Shown piece by piece: positions 62,396-64,000 of a stretch of 64,000 nt of DNA. Source of the DNA: Zoogloeaceae bacterium (GTDB lineage Bacteria > Pseudomonadota > Gammaproteobacteria > Burkholderiales > Rhodocyclaceae). The notes beneath the pieces were generated by a model. It made no database searches, had not been told where the DNA came from, and worked only from the letters and a program-made list of their open reading frames with translations. The position numbers were made by a program, and so were the translations under genes. Where the stretch lies: contig JACKLZ010000001.1 of assembly GCA_024235675.1 (NCBI GenBank), positions 868,001 through 932,000 of the forward strand. Direction: 5' to 3'. Position 1 is the stretch's first letter. Each line of letters starts with the position of its first letter.

Positions 62396-63703
62396 ATGAA
62401 CCCGCTCGACGCCTACTGGATGCCTTTCACCATGAACCGCGCTTTCAAAGAGGCGCCGCGCATGATCACCCGCGCCCGCGGTCACTACTACACCACCGAT
62501 AACGGCCGCGAATTGCTCGACGGCTTCTCGGGGCTGTGGACCTCCGGGCTTGGTCACTGCCACCCGAAGATTGTGGCGGCGGTGCAAGCGCAGGTGGCCG
62601 AGCTGGATTACGGCATGGGCTTCCAGATGGGTCACCCGAAAGTGTTCGAGCTCGCCACCCGGCTCACCGATATGGCACCGGAGGGCTTTACCCGCTGCTT
62701 CTTCACCAACTCGGGTTCAGAGTCTGCCGACACCGCACTCAAGATCGCCCTGGCCTATCACCGCGCCCGCGGCGAGGGGCAGCGCACCCGCCTCATCGGC
62801 CGCGAGCGGGGCTACCACGGGGTCAACTTCGGCGGCATGTCGGTGGGCGGTATTCCGGGCAACCGCAAGGTATTCAGCGCCGCGCTGCTGCCGGGCGTCG
62901 ATCACATTCGCCACACCCATTCACTCGCCGACATGGCCTTCACGCGCGGCCAGCCGAGCTGGGGCACCCATCTGGCCGACGACCTGGAGCGCCTGTGCGC
63001 GCTGCACGACGCCAGCAATATTGCCGCACTTATTGTCGAGCCGGTGGCCGGCTCCACCGGCATTCTGGTGCCGCCCATCGGCTATCTCCAGCGCTTGCGC
63101 GAGATCTGCGATCGCCACGGCATTTTGCTGATTTTCGACGAAGTCATCACCGCGTTTGGCCGCGTCGGCGCGCCCTTTGCCGCCGAGCGCTTCGGCGTCA
63201 CGCCGGACATCATCACCACCGCCAAGGGGCTGACCAATGGCGTGGTGCCGATGGGCGCGGTGCTGGTGCGCGAAGCCATCTATCAGGCGCTGATGCAAGG
63301 CCCGACACAAACCATCGAGTTCCTGCACGGCTACACCTATTCGGGCCACCCGCTCGCCGCCGCCGCCGCGCTGGCCACGCTCGATGTCTATGCTGAAGAA
63401 AACACGTTTGCCACCGCCCGCGCGCTGGAACCGGTGTTCGAAGAAGCGATCCACGCCCTGCGCGACGCGCCGCACGTTGTCGACATTCGCAACCTCGGGC
63501 TGATGGGTGGCATCGAGCTAGCCCCACGCGACGGCGCGCCCGGTGCGCGTGGCTACGAGGTCTTCCTCAAGTGCTTTGAGGCGGGCGTGGTCGTGCGCAA
63601 TGGCGGCGACACGCTGCAGTTCTCGCCCTTTCTTAACAGCACGCCCGACGAGCTGTCCCACATTTTCTCAACGGTGCGCCAGGCCCTCGCCACCACCGCC
63701 TGA
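62396..63703 (+). CDS. class III omega-amino-acid:pyruvate aminotransferase
   Basis: 435 residues from the ATG at 62396 (MNPLDAYWMPFTMNRAF), GGAG seven bases upstream. Fold-type I PLP enzyme; the PLP Lys is in TTAKGLTNGVVPMGA, cofactor Asp in LLIFDEVITAFGRVG, and GSESADTALKIA binds phosphate. The start 'AYWMPFT' is typical of beta-alanine:pyruvate transaminases. It would turn beta-alanine into malonate semialdehyde, which the next gene product (MmsA-like) can oxidise to acetyl-CoA. Taurine or other omega-amines are possible substrates. Confidence 0.9.
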   Translation: MNPLDAYWMPFTMNRAFKEAPRMITRARGHYYTTDNGRELLDGFSGLWTSGLGHCHPKIVAAVQAQVAELDYGMGFQMGHPKVFELATRLTDMAPEGFTRCFFTNSGSESADTALKIALAYHRARGEGQRTRLIGRERGYHGVNFGGMSVGGIPGNRKVFSAALLPGVDHIRHTHSLADMAFTRGQPSWGTHLADDLERLCALHDASNIAALIVEPVAGSTGILVPPIGYLQRLREICDRHGILLIFDEVITAFGRVGAPFAAERFGVTPDIITTAKGLTNGVVPMGAVLVREAIYQALMQGPTQTIEFLHGYTYSGHPLAAAAALATLDVYAEENTFATARALEPVFEEAIHALRDAPHVVDIRNLGLMGGIELAPRDGAPGARGYEVFLKCFEAGVVVRNGGDTLQFSPFLNSTPDELSHIFSTVRQALATTA

Positions 63704-63727
63704 TCACAACACACGGAACCCCAAACC

Positions 63728-64000
63728 ATGGACATCCTCGGTCACTACATCAAGGGCGAACACATCAGCGACATCAACCGCCCGCAAGCCGTCTTCAACC
63801 CGGCACTCGGCCGCCCGGCGCGGCAGGTGGCGATGGCCAGCAAGGCCACGGTCGAATCGGCCATCGCGGCCGCCGCCGAGGCCTTTCCGGCCTGGCGCAA
63901 GACGCCGCCGCTCAAGCGCGCACGCGTGCTGTTCCGCTTCAAGGCGCTGCTCGAACAACACGCTGACCGCATCGTCGCAGCCATCTTCGAAGAGCACGGC
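63728..64000 (+). CDS. mmsA: methylmalonate-semialdehyde dehydrogenase (acylating), N-terminal part
   Basis: The first 91 residues are visible; the gene runs off the right edge. MDILGHYIKGEHI, FNPALGRPARQVAMAS and FPAWRKTPPLKRARVLFRFK are typical of MmsA-like aldehyde dehydrogenases, CoA-acylating enzymes of valine, inositol and beta-alanine breakdown. The catalytic Cys is beyond the window. It starts 24 bp after the aminotransferase gene, so both form one operon. Confidence 0.85.
   Translation, partial: MDILGHYIKGEHISDINRPQAVFNPALGRPARQVAMASKATVESAIAAAAEAFPAWRKTPPLKRARVLFRFKALLEQHADRIVAAIFEEHG

Overview
The window looks like a chromosomal segment of a GC-rich betaproteobacterium, most likely order Rhodocyclales (Azoarcus/Thauera/Zoogloea relatives). 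This rests on overall protein character and on gene orders familiar from that group: fimV-truA-trpF-trpB-trpA-accD-folC-SPOR-cvpA-purF-metZ, leuC-entericidin-leuD-leuB-asd, and fdxA-trxA-rho. It is an inference from content, not a database match. I see no tRNA or rRNA genes, CRISPR arrays, insertion sequences, integrases or phage genes.

Layout. 1-7115: the tail of a branched-chain-amino-acid-type binding protein, an FNR-like regulator, cysS, then a rightward run of a TPR protein, an L,D-transpeptidase, two cyclophilins and lpxH. 7116-10411: an AT-richer island holding one 818-residue diheme protein related to the hydrazine synthase alpha subunit, with no partner genes. 10412-20561: a long leftward chain of housekeeping and biosynthetic genes (Met, purine, folate, fatty acid, Trp, pseudouridine) with many start/stop overlaps. 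20587-28559: fimV, then asd and leuB-leuD-ecn-leuC. 28649-32193: an M48 lipoprotein protease, an MFS transporter, ydcH and aroC. 32269-38800: a TetR repressor divergent from a complete tripartite RND efflux operon, with an AcrR-type operator over its promoter. 38847-41091: ilvN and ilvB behind a Val/Leu-rich leader peptide and attenuator hairpin. 41092-51717: fadD, a CBS protein, an AddAB-like recombination nuclease pair, fdxA, trxA and rho. 51795-57368: a LysR/MFS divergent pair, an orphan PAS histidine kinase and two envelope proteins. 57406-61095: a large TIR-nSTAND-membrane-WD40 protein. 61343-64000: a LysR regulator divergent from an omega-amino-acid aminotransferase and the start of a methylmalonate-semialdehyde dehydrogenase gene, which together suggest beta-alanine or related catabolism.

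The two least ordinary items are the hydrazine-synthase-alpha-related orphan (7575-10031) and the TIR-STAND protein (57406-61095). Smaller discoveries that gene finders may miss are the 24-residue ilvBN leader (40939-41013), the 43-residue entericidin-like lipoprotein inside the leu operon (27005-27136), the AcrR operator (32957-32980), and an FNR-like regulator that keeps three of the four FNR cluster cysteines.
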